In this document: positions 1 to 6,443 of the stretch, piece by piece
How the letters are laid out: every line of letters begins with the position of its first letter
Position numbering within the stretch: the stretch's first letter is position 1
Assembly (NCBI GenBank): GCA_964607545.1
Contig: CAZSLV010000102.1
Span: forward strand, 1 to 6,444
From: Gudongella sp964607545
Lineage (GTDB): Bacteria; Bacillota; Clostridia; Tissierellales; Tissierellaceae
DNA: 6,444 nucleotides
Direction: 5' to 3'
Notes under the pieces: model-generated
Told to the model about the DNA's origin: nothing
The model's input: the letters and a program-made list of their open reading frames with translations, nothing else
Database searches by the model: none
Made by a program: the position numbers and the translations under genes

Positions 1-3
1 CAT
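1..3 (-). CDS. Possible start codon of the next operon gene (only the ATG is inside the window)
   Basis: The first three bases read ATG on the minus strand, 18 bases after the tgt stop codon. A G-rich stretch (GGGGTG, at 17-22) overlaps the tgt stop and could be part of a ribosome binding site, but its distance to the ATG (13 bases) is longer than ideal. In many Bacillota, tgt is followed by yajC, a small membrane protein of the Sec translocon, so that is the natural guess. Nothing of the protein can be seen here, so the identity is inference from gene order only. Confidence 0.3.
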
Positions 4-21
4 TTTTAAAGAAATACACCC

Positions 22-1143
22 CTAATCTTGTATATAACCATATTTTTTATAAAATTCGGCCTTATATTCTAACAAATTATCATTTTTTATGGCATTTCTT
101 ATATTTTCCATTGTCTTTATTAAAAATCTTAAGTTATGGATAGTAGTTAATCTTAAGGCCAATATTTCATTTACATTAAACAAATGCCTTATATAAGCCT
201 TAGAATAATTTTTACAAGTATAACAGTCGCATTCTGAGTCTAAGGGGGTAAAGTCTCTAGTATACTTAGCATTTTTTATAACAACCCTACCACTTGATGT
301 CATAGCAGTACCATTTCTTGCTATACGAGTTGGCAGAACGCAATCTGCCATATCTATTCCCCTTATAACTGATTCAAATAAGTAATCTGGGCTTCCCACC
401 CCCATAAGATACCTTGCCTTATCCTTAGGCAAGAGGGGGGTAGTATAATCTAGGACTTCACACATAAGTTCCAAAGGCTCACCCACACTTAAGCCTCCAA
501 TAGCATAGCCACTAAATCCTATTTCTATTAGGTCTTTTACGCTTTGTTCTCTTAAGTCCTTGTACATGCCACCTTGTACTATTCCAAATAAGCCTTGGTC
601 CTCCCAGTTTTTATGAAAGTCCTTGCACCTTTTTGCCCACCTGGTAGTTCTTTCCATGGATTTTTTTGTATATTCATAATCAGCTGGGTAGGAAACACAT
701 TCATCAAAGCACATCATAATATCTGAACCAAGTGAATTTTGAATTTCTATTGATTTTTCGGGACTTATAAAGTGCTTAGACCCATCAATATGGGAAGAAA
801 ATTCTACACCTTCTTCTTTGATTGTCCTAAGGTCACCAAGGGAAAAAACTTGAAAGCCACCACTATCAGTTAAAATTGGTCCATCCCAGTTCATAAACTT
901 GTGAAGTCCCCCTGCTTCTTCAATTAAATCATGACCTGGTTTTAAATATAGGTGGTAGGTATTAGATAAGATAATTTGAGCTCCAAGGTCTTTTACTTCT
1001 TCTGGAGTCATTGCCTTTACACTAGCCCTAGTACCAACAGGCATAAAAATAGGAGTTTCTATTTCTCCGTGGGGGGTTGTTATTTTACCAAGCCTTGCCT
1101 TAGTATCAGATGATTCTTTTATTAATTCATATTTAATTGGCAT
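22..1143 (-). CDS. tgt: Queuine/preQ1 tRNA-ribosyltransferase (tRNA-guanine transglycosylase)
   Basis: This cytoplasmic enzyme swaps guanine-34 of GUN-anticodon tRNAs (Asp, Asn, His, Tyr) for preQ1, the base-exchange step of queuosine synthesis. The 373 residues match the bacterial family length (E. coli about 375). Visible landmarks are the TDSGGFQVF motif with the acid/base aspartate D93, the GIVQGG and GGLSVGE substrate-pocket motifs (about 187-192 and 216-222), and the nucleophile D267 in DCVLPTR. The zinc site is C305, C307 and C310 with H336. The key residues I looked for are present and the protein appears complete. The ATG start is supported by AGGAGG four bases upstream, which overlaps the queA stop. 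It lies 8 bases downstream of queA, which encodes the next enzyme acting on the preQ1-tRNA product. The stop is TAG at 22-24. Confidence 0.97.
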   Translation of the reverse strand: MPIKYELIKESSDTKARLGKITTPHGEIETPIFMPVGTRASVKAMTPEEVKDLGAQIILSNTYHLYLKPGHDLIEEAGGLHKFMNWDGPILTDSGGFQVFSLGDLRTIKEEGVEFSSHIDGSKHFISPEKSIEIQNSLGSDIMMCFDECVSYPADYEYTKKSMERTTRWAKRCKDFHKNWEDQGLFGIVQGGMYKDLREQSVKDLIEIGFSGYAIGGLSVGEPLELMCEVLDYTTPLLPKDKARYLMGVGSPDYLFESVIRGIDMADCVLPTRIARNGTAMTSSGRVVIKNAKYTRDFTPLDSECDCYTCKNYSKAYIRHLFNVNEILALRLTTIHNLRFLIKTMENIRNAIKNDNLLEYKAEFYKKYGYIQD

Positions 1144-1147
1144 ATTT

Positions 1148-1153
1148 CCTCCT
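1148..1153 (-). promoter_or_regulatory. tgt ribosome binding site overlapping the queA stop codon
   Basis: The minus strand reads AGGAGG followed by AAAT and the tgt ATG. The last two bases of the queA coding unit's TAG stop (1152-1154) lie within this motif, so ribosomes ending queA sit on the tgt initiation region. This suggests translational coupling of the two queuosine genes (inference). Confidence 0.85.
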
Positions 1154-2177
1154 ATTTAATAAACATAGAATCTCCAAAACTGAAGAAACGATATTCTTTT
1201 TCTATAGCTTCTTTATAAGCCCTTAATATTGTATCTCTTGAAGAAAAAGCACTTACTAGCATCAAGAGAGTTGATTCGGGTAGGTGAAAGTTAGTAATTA
1301 AACCATCCACTATCTTAAAATTATAACCTGGGTAGATAAATATATCTGTCCATCCAGAACTTTCCTTAACAAAGCCATTTTCATCTGCTATAGTTTCCAA
1401 AGTTCTAGTTGTAGTTGTCCCTACAGAAATTATTTTTCCTCCATTTAACTTTACCCTATTAATTTCATCAGCAGCCTCTTTACTTAAGGAAAAGTATTCA
1501 GAGTGCATAATATGACTTTTTACATCATCCACCTTAACAGGTCTAAAGGTTCCTAAACCAACATGGAGGGTTAGGTAAATTACTTTAATTCCCTTTTTCT
1601 CAATTTCTTTTAGAAGGTCTTTATCAAAATGTAAACCTGCAGTTGGGGCAGCAGCAGAACCTAAGACCTTTGAATAAACAGTTTGGTACCTTTCCCTATC
1701 CTCTAATTTTTCAGTTATATAGGGGGGAAGAGGCATTTCACCCAGCTTTTCAAGAATTTCCATAAATATACCTTCATATTTAAACTCTATAAACCTAGTA
1801 CCATCTTCACTTATTTTTTTAACTTTTGCATTTAATAAGCCCTGACCAAACTCAATTATGGCCCCTTCCTTCATCTTCTTACCAGGTCTTACTAGGCACT
1901 CCCAAACATCACCCTTTATTTGCTTTAGTAAAAGTACTTCGATTTTTTCTTCCTTATTAATCCTATTTCCAAATAACCTTGCAGGGATTACCCTTGAATC
2001 GTTAACAACAATTGCATCTTTTGAATTAATTTCCTTTATTATATCATTAAAATTCTTATGAGTAATTGTATTGCTTTCCCTATCTAAAACTAACAACCTA
2101 GAATTGCTTCTGTTTTCAATAGGGGTTTGAGCAATCAATCCTTCTGGTAAATCATATTTAAAATCACTTGTTCGCAT
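1152..2177 (-). CDS. queA: S-adenosylmethionine:tRNA ribosyltransferase-isomerase
   Basis: QueA transfers and isomerises the ribosyl part of S-adenosylmethionine onto preQ1-modified tRNA, giving epoxyqueuosine-tRNA in the cytoplasm. Its 341 residues match the family length (B. subtilis about 342). The family's conserved blocks appear in order: YDLPEGLIAQTP near the N-terminus, a NRSNSRLLVLDR block (about 22-33), VVNDSRVIPARL (about 57-68), AAPTAGLHF (about 175-183), LHVGLGTFRPV, HSEYF, SVGTTTTRTLE, TNFHLPESTLLMLVSAF, and YRFFSFGDSMFI at the C-terminus. The ATG start has AAGGAAG six bases upstream. The gene lies 14 bases after the SpoIID-like gene and 8 bases before tgt, whose product supplies its substrate. 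No truncation or unusual residue is apparent. The downstream reductase genes for queuosine (queG/queH) are not in the window. Confidence 0.97.
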   Translation of the reverse strand: MRTSDFKYDLPEGLIAQTPIENRSNSRLLVLDRESNTITHKNFNDIIKEINSKDAIVVNDSRVIPARLFGNRINKEEKIEVLLLKQIKGDVWECLVRPGKKMKEGAIIEFGQGLLNAKVKKISEDGTRFIEFKYEGIFMEILEKLGEMPLPPYITEKLEDRERYQTVYSKVLGSAAAPTAGLHFDKDLLKEIEKKGIKVIYLTLHVGLGTFRPVKVDDVKSHIMHSEYFSLSKEAADEINRVKLNGGKIISVGTTTTRTLETIADENGFVKESSGWTDIFIYPGYNFKIVDGLITNFHLPESTLLMLVSAFSSRDTILRAYKEAIEKEYRFFSFGDSMFIK

Positions 2178-2191
2178 TTTCTACTTCCTTA

Positions 2192-3544
2192 TTAGTTTAT
2201 TTTTGTAACTTCAATATTTGAATAATAAAAACTTAAGATGTCTATGTAAGTAAATCCTTGCTTAGCCATATCAATAGCACCATATTGACTCATCCCCACA
2301 CCATGTCCATAACCCTTTCCAGATATTATTATCCTATCAATGTCACTTGAAATGTTACTAGGTAGAAGTTTTGTTATTTTATTATCTTTGCCTATAACAC
2401 TAATACTTGAAATTTCTTTATAGCTAGTAGATGACTTGTCAAATAAAATGCTTATATCTTTTACCTTAGAAATTTGGTTTTTATCTATTGCATATATATC
2501 CTTACTTGTATTTTTAATTTCTAAACCATTAATTGTAAACAAGGTGCTTTTAAGGTCATTTGTTCCAATTAAGGATCTAAATCTTTCTCCTGATATAGTT
2601 AAGTTTTCTTCACCCTCATTTATTAGAAGGCTTTTTACTCTACCTGATGCATATGTTTCCATTATTTTAATATTATTTAATTTATAAATTTGGTAGCCAT
2701 TTTCATTAAGCCTACTATATAAGAGGTCCTTGTCAACCTCAAACTCCCATGTAGCATTTTTTGAGTTTAAGGAATAGGGGTCTGACTTTCCAACAAGGTA
2801 AGATAATCTACTTCCCCATATATTTTCACTACTTTCAGTAAAACCACCTGAAGTAGAATGAAAAACAGTATTTGCAACTCCCCCTTGGTGTTTTACAACT
2901 ATATCTTTGGTTTGTAAAATCGCATCATTAGTAGTTGGTTTTTCATCTAAAAACCCTCCATATACTTGGCAATGAGTAGTATCACAAAGGTTATAATTTT
3001 CCTTTGAATGCTTGTTAAGACTTGAATAAGCATAGGACCTAGCAGCCACTGCTTGAGCTTTAAGAGCTTCAGGGGGGCTTAAGGAAGGTATTTCTCTTGG
3101 AACAACCCCGAAAAGGTAGTCTTCAATATTGATATGATTAATAACCTTCATTCCACTAGCATCTTCAACAAAACCTACATATCCCCTGTATTCTTTTTGA
3201 CCTACCCTTATAGTTGAAAGACTTCCCGGGTAAGGTCCAATTAGGACTCCTCCATTTGCGGGTATTGAGGTAATATATTGGCCTTCTTCATTGTATATAT
3301 CTAACTTATCATTTAAGCCAAAGGTCTTTCCTACATACACCTTATAATTATCAAATATTAAGATTTCACTATCCAAATCATTTTTAGGGTAAAGGGCTAA
3401 ACCTTCACTAGATGATATATCTAACCTTTCAAATATATCATAGGTCTTTCCTACCTTAACATCGATATAAGTAATATCTGAACTTGCAAATGAAAGTTTT
3501 GGGAGTAATATTAATAATAATAAAAGCAGTATAGTCCTTTTCAT
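2192..3544 (-). CDS. Secreted SpoIID/LytB-domain protein (SpoIID-like; putative peptidoglycan hydrolase or amidase enhancer)
   Basis: Residues 1-20 form a signal peptide: K2-R3, a run of leucines and isoleucines, then a likely cleavage site after LSFA. The mature protein should be exported or membrane-tethered. Residues 29-96 hold two copies of a VGKT...LDI...EG unit exactly 40 residues apart. The SpoIID/LytB domain starts near 134. Its VVPREIP segment holds E151, matching the catalytic glutamate of SpoIID lytic transglycosylases, followed by EALKAQAVAARSYA. H179, C187, H191 and C192 are possible metal ligands, as zinc sites are known in some clostridial SpoIID proteins. The C-terminal GYGHGVGMSQYGA motif (about 412-424) is strongly diagnostic. 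At 450 residues it is longer than B. subtilis SpoIID (about 343). The ATG has AGGAGA seven bases upstream. A true sporulation role is uncertain, because the family also includes LytB-type amidase enhancers in non-sporulating bacteria, and this copy sits in a housekeeping operon, 17 bases after ruvB. Confidence 0.93.
   Translation of the reverse strand: MKRTILLLLLLILLPKLSFASSDITYIDVKVGKTYDIFERLDISSSEGLALYPKNDLDSEILIFDNYKVYVGKTFGLNDKLDIYNEEGQYITSIPANGGVLIGPYPGSLSTIRVGQKEYRGYVGFVEDASGMKVINHINIEDYLFGVVPREIPSLSPPEALKAQAVAARSYAYSSLNKHSKENYNLCDTTHCQVYGGFLDEKPTTNDAILQTKDIVVKHQGGVANTVFHSTSGGFTESSENIWGSRLSYLVGKSDPYSLNSKNATWEFEVDKDLLYSRLNENGYQIYKLNNIKIMETYASGRVKSLLINEGEENLTISGERFRSLIGTNDLKSTLFTINGLEIKNTSKDIYAIDKNQISKVKDISILFDKSSTSYKEISSISVIGKDNKITKLLPSNISSDIDRIIISGKGYGHGVGMSQYGAIDMAKQGFTYIDILSFYYSNIEVTKIN
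3257..3460 (-). repeat. Tandem 40-codon repeat in the N-terminal part of the SpoIID-like protein
   Basis: Residues about 29-54 and 69-94 align at an exact offset of 40. V31-G32-K33-T34 repeats as V71-G72-K73-T74, L41-D42-I43 as L81-D82-I83, and E47-G48 as E87-G88. The DNA keeps the same register: a 13-base identical string occurs at 3322-3334 and 3442-3454, exactly 120 bases apart. The copies have otherwise diverged. This looks like a duplicated small beta-rich module preceding the catalytic domain; its function is unknown. Confidence 0.8.
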
Positions 3545-3551
3545 AGTTTTA

Positions 3552-3557
3552 TCTCCT
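3552..3557 (-). promoter_or_regulatory. Ribosome binding site of the SpoIID-like gene
   Basis: AGGAGA lies seven bases before the ATG at 3542-3544, inside the 17-base gap after ruvB. It supports the chosen start, which also places the signal peptide at the very N-terminus. Confidence 0.8.
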
Positions 3558-3561
3558 AATC

Positions 3562-4575
3562 TTAATCTAGTGCCTCATAGGGTATTTTAAAATGTTTATA
3601 AGCTTTTTCGTTAACCATCCTCCCCCGAGGGGTCCTATTTAAAAATCCAATTTGCAATAAAAAGGGCTCATAAACATCTTCTATAGTTGTTCTTTCTTCC
3701 CCTGTTGCAGCAGCTATTGTATCTACTCCAACTGGTCCACCCTTGAAATTTTCAATCATGGTTAAAATTAATTTTCTATCTATGGCATCTAAGCCTAAGT
3801 CATCTACTTCTAAAATTTTAAGTCCTTTTTTAGCAACCCCTTCTGTTATCCTGCCATTTTCTACCACCTGGGCATAGTCCCTAACTCTTTTTAACAACCT
3901 ATTTGCAATTCTAGGAGTCCCCCTAGATCTCTTTGCTATCTCATAAGCTCCCATGGGGTCTATGTCAACATTTAAGATTTTAGCTGACCTAGTTACTATT
4001 TCTGTTAAAGAATCTACATCGTATAAGTCCAAGTTAAGCATAACCCCAAACCTATCCCTTAGGGGGGAAGTTAATAGGCCTGCCCTGGTTGTTGCACCAA
4101 TTAGGGTAAACCTAGACAAATCTAGTCTAACAGACCTTGCTGAAGGCCCCTTGCCTATAATGATATCAAGGGCAAAATCTTCCATGGCAGGGTAAAGTAC
4201 CTCTTCAACAGTCCTATTTATCCTGTGTATTTCATCAATAAATAGGACATCATCATCAGAAAGATTTGTTAAAATACTCGCAAGATCGCCAGGTCTTTCA
4301 ATAGCAGGACCAGATGTTACCCTTACATTAACCCCAAGTTCATTGGCGATAATATTTGCTAGTGTAGTCTTACCAAGGCCAGGAGGGCCAAATAAGAGGA
4401 CATGGTCTAAGGATTCGCTTCTTCCCTTAGCAGCTTGGATAAATATCTTAAGTTTTTCCTTAACCTTTTCCTGGCCAATATACTCATTTAACCACTTGGG
4501 CCTAAGAGTAGCTTCATTTTCAAACTCATCATTATTTAATTGTCTTGCCACTATCCTATCTTTAAAGTCTTCCAT
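3562..4575 (-). CDS. ruvB: Holliday junction branch-migration ATPase RuvB
   Basis: RuvB is the AAA+ motor that forms hexameric rings on either side of a RuvA-bound Holliday junction and drives branch migration during recombinational repair. The 337 residues match the family length. The AAA+ core shows Walker A GPPGLGKT (63-70), Walker B LFIDEIHR with D114 and E115, the sensor-1 segment IGATTRAG (159-166), and the arginine finger R173 in SPLRDRFG. The sensor-2 region RGTPRIANRLL spans 218-228. The C-terminal winged-helix DNA-binding domain (about 260-337) includes GGPVGVDTIAAATGEE and the RTPRGR motif. No key residue is missing. The ATG start is preceded by AAAGGGGAA, which overlaps the ruvA stop. 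The gene lies 12 bases downstream of ruvA, the usual arrangement for the complex. Confidence 0.98.
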   Translation of the reverse strand: MEDFKDRIVARQLNNDEFENEATLRPKWLNEYIGQEKVKEKLKIFIQAAKGRSESLDHVLLFGPPGLGKTTLANIIANELGVNVRVTSGPAIERPGDLASILTNLSDDDVLFIDEIHRINRTVEEVLYPAMEDFALDIIIGKGPSARSVRLDLSRFTLIGATTRAGLLTSPLRDRFGVMLNLDLYDVDSLTEIVTRSAKILNVDIDPMGAYEIAKRSRGTPRIANRLLKRVRDYAQVVENGRITEGVAKKGLKILEVDDLGLDAIDRKLILTMIENFKGGPVGVDTIAAATGEERTTIEDVYEPFLLQIGFLNRTPRGRMVNEKAYKHFKIPYEALD

Positions 4576-4580
4576 TTTTA

Positions 4581-4589
4581 TTCCCCTTT
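4581..4589 (-). promoter_or_regulatory. ruvB ribosome binding site overlapping the ruvA stop codon
   Basis: The minus strand reads AAAGGGGAA, five bases before the ruvB ATG. Its first two bases belong to the ruvA TAA stop (4588-4590). This fits coupled translation of the two partners of the branch-migration complex (inference). Confidence 0.7.
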
Positions 4590-5172
4590 ATTTTGAGAGC
4601 TTCATAAGGCCAAGTTTTATTATTTGTTCAAGTGACTTATCTTCTAAATTAACCCCTATAAAAGCCCTGTCAACTTCGTACCTACCATAGCCTAAGGATA
4701 TAAGGGCTAGAAGGGCTTCTTCATAAGAATTTTCTAAGCTTGGAACTAGGTCATCAGAGGCTACAAACATGCCCTCTACCTTGTCTTTAAGTTCCAAGAT
4801 CATGCGTTCAGCAGTTTTTTTACCAACTCCTGGACTTTGACAAAGGGTTAAAGTATCCTTTGAAAGTATAGCCTTTTCAATTTGATAGGGTCTTAAATGA
4901 GATAAGATGCCACAAGCTACCTTAGGCCCTATTTTCGAGACATTTAAAAGCAATTTAAACATGTTCATCTCATCCTCAGTGTTAAAACCATATAGGAATA
5001 AACCATCTTCTCTAACTATCAAATTAGTAAATATATAGGCCTTATTATCTTCTTTTGACAGGTTAGATAGGGTAAAGGTTGATGTATTTATCTTATATCC
5101 CATCCCATTGTTTTCTAGGTAAAAGAAATCATTAGCTAAATATGTAACTTTTCCAATAATATAATCTATCAT
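4588..5172 (-). CDS. ruvA: Holliday junction DNA-binding protein RuvA
   Basis: RuvA is the junction-recognition subunit. Tetramers hold the Holliday junction in an open square form and load RuvB. The 194 residues fit the family. Domain I is an OB fold (about 1-63) and ends in VREDGLFLYGF, with the acidic pin residues E55 and D56 at the same numbers as in E. coli. Domain II has two helix-hairpin-helix motifs: VSKIGPKVACGILS (about 78-91) and SPGVGKKTAERMILEL (about 113-128). Domain III (about 148-194) is the RuvB-contacting helical bundle, joined by an acidic linker. The first hairpin has lysine where glycine is common (SKIGPK rather than SGIGPK), a minor variation. The start is ATG, with AAGGTG nine bases upstream overlapping the ruvC stop. 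It lies 13 bases after ruvC. Confidence 0.97.
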   Translation of the reverse strand: MIDYIIGKVTYLANDFFYLENNGMGYKINTSTFTLSNLSKEDNKAYIFTNLIVREDGLFLYGFNTEDEMNMFKLLLNVSKIGPKVACGILSHLRPYQIEKAILSKDTLTLCQSPGVGKKTAERMILELKDKVEGMFVASDDLVPSLENSYEEALLALISLGYGRYEVDRAFIGVNLEDKSLEQIIKLGLMKLSK

Positions 5173-5185
5173 TTATCTTCACACC

Positions 5186-5680
5186 TTATCTCATTTTAAA
5201 TGAATCTTTAAATTTTAGAGAAGACCCATGGCAAATTGCAACCGCAAGGGCATCTGCAGCATCATCAGGCTTGGGTATCTCTTTTAAATTTAATAAAAGC
5301 TTTACCATTTCTTGGACTTGATGTTTTTCAGCCCTCCCATAGCCAACAACTGCTTGTTTTATTTGCAAGGGGGTGTACTCATATACTCCCAAATCCATTA
5401 CTTGACCGGCTAAAACCTCAACCCCTCTGGCATGTCCTACCATAATTGCTGTTTTAACATTTTTACTAAAAAACAATTCTTCAATTGCCAAGTCTATTGG
5501 CTTATAGTATCTTATAATATCTTGCATTTGATTGTATATCATTTGGAGTCTTTTTGGAAAATCTATGTCAGCTTTTGTATCAATTGTCCCATAGTCAATA
5601 AAGGTGAACTTATTAGCCACACATTCAATTAATCCATATCCAACTGTAGCTATACCTGGATCAATTCCTAAGATTATCAT
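5186..5680 (-). CDS. ruvC: Holliday junction resolvase RuvC
   Basis: RuvC is the dimeric, Mg-dependent endonuclease that cuts Holliday junctions symmetrically, working with RuvAB. It has an RNase-H fold. The four acidic catalytic positions are present: D7 in LGIDPG, E67 in AIEELFF, and D140 and D143 in DDAADALAVAICH. The GHARGVEVLAG and YTPLQIKQAVVGYGRAEK segments are also typical. I chose the ATG at 5678-5680 (protein MIILGIDPG..., 164 residues). It has GAGGT five bases upstream, it puts the first beta strand at the N-terminus as in other RuvC proteins, and the alternative ATG 12 bases earlier (168 residues, MRYRMIIL...) has no binding site and itself overlaps the GAGG. This is the first gene of the operon, 13 bases before ruvA, behind a promoter-like sequence. 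Confidence 0.96.
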   Translation of the reverse strand: MIILGIDPGIATVGYGLIECVANKFTFIDYGTIDTKADIDFPKRLQMIYNQMQDIIRYYKPIDLAIEELFFSKNVKTAIMVGHARGVEVLAGQVMDLGVYEYTPLQIKQAVVGYGRAEKHQVQEMVKLLLNLKEIPKPDDAADALAVAICHGSSLKFKDSFKMR

Positions 5681-5685
5681 CCTAT

Positions 5686-5690
5686 ACCTC
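5686..5690 (-). promoter_or_regulatory. ruvC ribosome binding site that decides the start codon
   Basis: GAGGT sits five bases before the ATG at 5678-5680. The upstream in-frame ATG at 5690-5692 shares its G with this motif and has only AT-rich sequence ahead of it, so the downstream ATG is the better start. Confidence 0.7.
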
Positions 5691-5708
5691 ATTTCTAGTC
5701 TATTCTAA

Positions 5709-5736
5709 AGTATATTGTACCATATTTTACCCTCAA
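5709..5736 (-). promoter_or_regulatory. Predicted sigma-A-type promoter of the ruvC-ruvA-ruvB-spoIID-queA-tgt operon
   Basis: On the minus strand TTGAGG (5731-5736) and TATACT (5709-5714) are 16 bases apart, close to the sigma-A consensus. An overlapping alternative is an extended -10 element, TGGTACAAT, at 5714-5722. Either would start transcription roughly at 5700-5708, leaving a leader of about 20-30 bases before the ruvC ATG at 5680. No LexA-like operator was recognised by eye. Confidence 0.55.
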
Positions 5737-5737
5737 T

Positions 5738-5780
5738 ACATAAAAATAAATAATCCCTCCGCGAAAGAAGAATCGGAGGG
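5738..5780 (-). terminator. Rho-independent terminator downstream of the unidentified gene
   Basis: A perfect 7-base-pair stem, CCCTCCG (5774-5780 read on the minus strand) with CGGAGGG (5755-5761), closes a 12-base loop and is followed by the T-rich run ATTATTTATTTTTAT. It starts 12 bases after the stop codon at 5793 and ends just before the ruvC promoter. This orientation fits termination of the upstream minus-strand gene. The plus-strand flank is less T-rich. Confidence 0.85.
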
Positions 5781-5792
5781 TTATAAACTTAT

Positions 5793-6443
5793 TTATTTAT
5801 ATCTTTTAAGCACTCTATCATTTATACCATTCCAGTAGGCATCTTTATAGAGCCTCATCCCATTTCGGGATATGATTTTTTTTACCTCATTATAAAGAAG
5901 GGTCAAATCTTCATTTGTCAATAGGGTATCATCTTCAGTTATAGTCGTAGAGTTAGAATCATACTCAATAGTTAACTGCTTGTCTAAATACTTATTGAGA
6001 CTGAATACTTTATTCTTAATAACATTTTCAAAATAATCATTTATAAGTCCTTGAAGTCTGTTACTTGTATTTTCTTTGTGGTTGAGTTTAGTAAAAAGCT
6101 TTTCTTTTAAATTAATTGTTTCTTCTGTATTTGCCTCAAAATGAAATAAGTACTTTCTATAATACAATTCATTAACAGAGTAAGACTTAACAGTAATTTT
6201 TTCAAGATCATTTGCTTCTTTAACATTTACATAACCTTCCTTGTAACCCTCAAGATACAAGAGTAGTTCGAGACGGTTAATATCTTCATGAATTAATTCA
6301 CCTAAGTTTAAGGCAATTAGCTGGTTTCCCCTTCTGTCCTTTAAAAATCTGCTTATTTGATTCCTTAAAAACTTTATTGACACATATTTTGGAAATATAT
6401 TTCTAATATTATCCTCAATATCATATAGGTTTAATAAAATATG
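5793..6443 (-). CDS. Unidentified soluble protein, 3' part (5' end outside the window)
   Basis: I do not recognise this protein. A GTG at 6381-6383 would give 196 residues (MSIKFLRNQI...), but no ribosome binding site precedes it, and the frame stays open for 20 more codons to the edge (reading ...NIRNIFPKY before the GTG). The gene therefore probably begins outside the window, and at least 217 codons are visible. The visible part has no signal peptide, no membrane segment and no cysteines. It is rich in charged and aromatic residues (for example YLEGYKEGY and NELYYRKYLFHFE) and looks mainly helical. A more polar, threonine- and aspartate-rich stretch lies about 40-60 residues before the C-terminus, which ends in AYWNGINDRVLKRYK. 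It is followed by its own terminator and is likely a separate transcription unit from ruvC. Confidence 0.75.
   Translation of the reverse strand, partial: HILLNLYDIEDNIRNIFPKYVSIKFLRNQISRFLKDRRGNQLIALNLGELIHEDINRLELLLYLEGYKEGYVNVKEANDLEKITVKSYSVNELYYRKYLFHFEANTEETINLKEKLFTKLNHKENTSNRLQGLINDYFENVIKNKVFSLNKYLDKQLTIEYDSNSTTITEDDTLLTNEDLTLLYNEVKKIISRNGMRLYKDAYWNGINDRVLKRYK

Noticed and set aside
1858..2061. Plus-strand open frame of 67 codons inside queA
   Set aside because: It is antisense to a well-conserved enzyme gene, and its translation is low-complexity and hydrophobic, as expected from the reverse complement of queA.
2178..2191. Possible preQ1 riboswitch ahead of the queuosine genes queA and tgt
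   Set aside because: The gap before queA is 14 bases and the gap before tgt is 8 bases, far too short for an aptamer. No aptamer-like structure was seen in the 100-base gap before ruvC either.
2436..2687. Other plus-strand frames (2436-2687, 3953-4195, 5236-5445, 5432-5632)
   Set aside because: Each lies opposite a complete conserved gene and shows shadow composition, with no independent start signals.
3622..3632. Small GC-rich hairpin CCCC-CGA-GGGG near the 3' end of ruvB
   Set aside because: It falls in the codons of the conserved RTPRGR motif, has only a four-base-pair stem and lacks a T tract, so it is explained by coding constraint.
4343..4690. Plus-strand open frame of 115 codons spanning the ruvB/ruvA junction
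   Set aside because: It is entirely antisense to ruvB and ruvA, which carry all their family motifs. It has no convincing ribosome binding site and its protein resembles no known family.
5693..5792. A small RNA, attachment site or operator in the only sizeable gap
   Set aside because: The gap is accounted for by one terminator hairpin and one promoter-like sequence. No direct repeats, tRNA-like fold or recognisable LexA box were seen.
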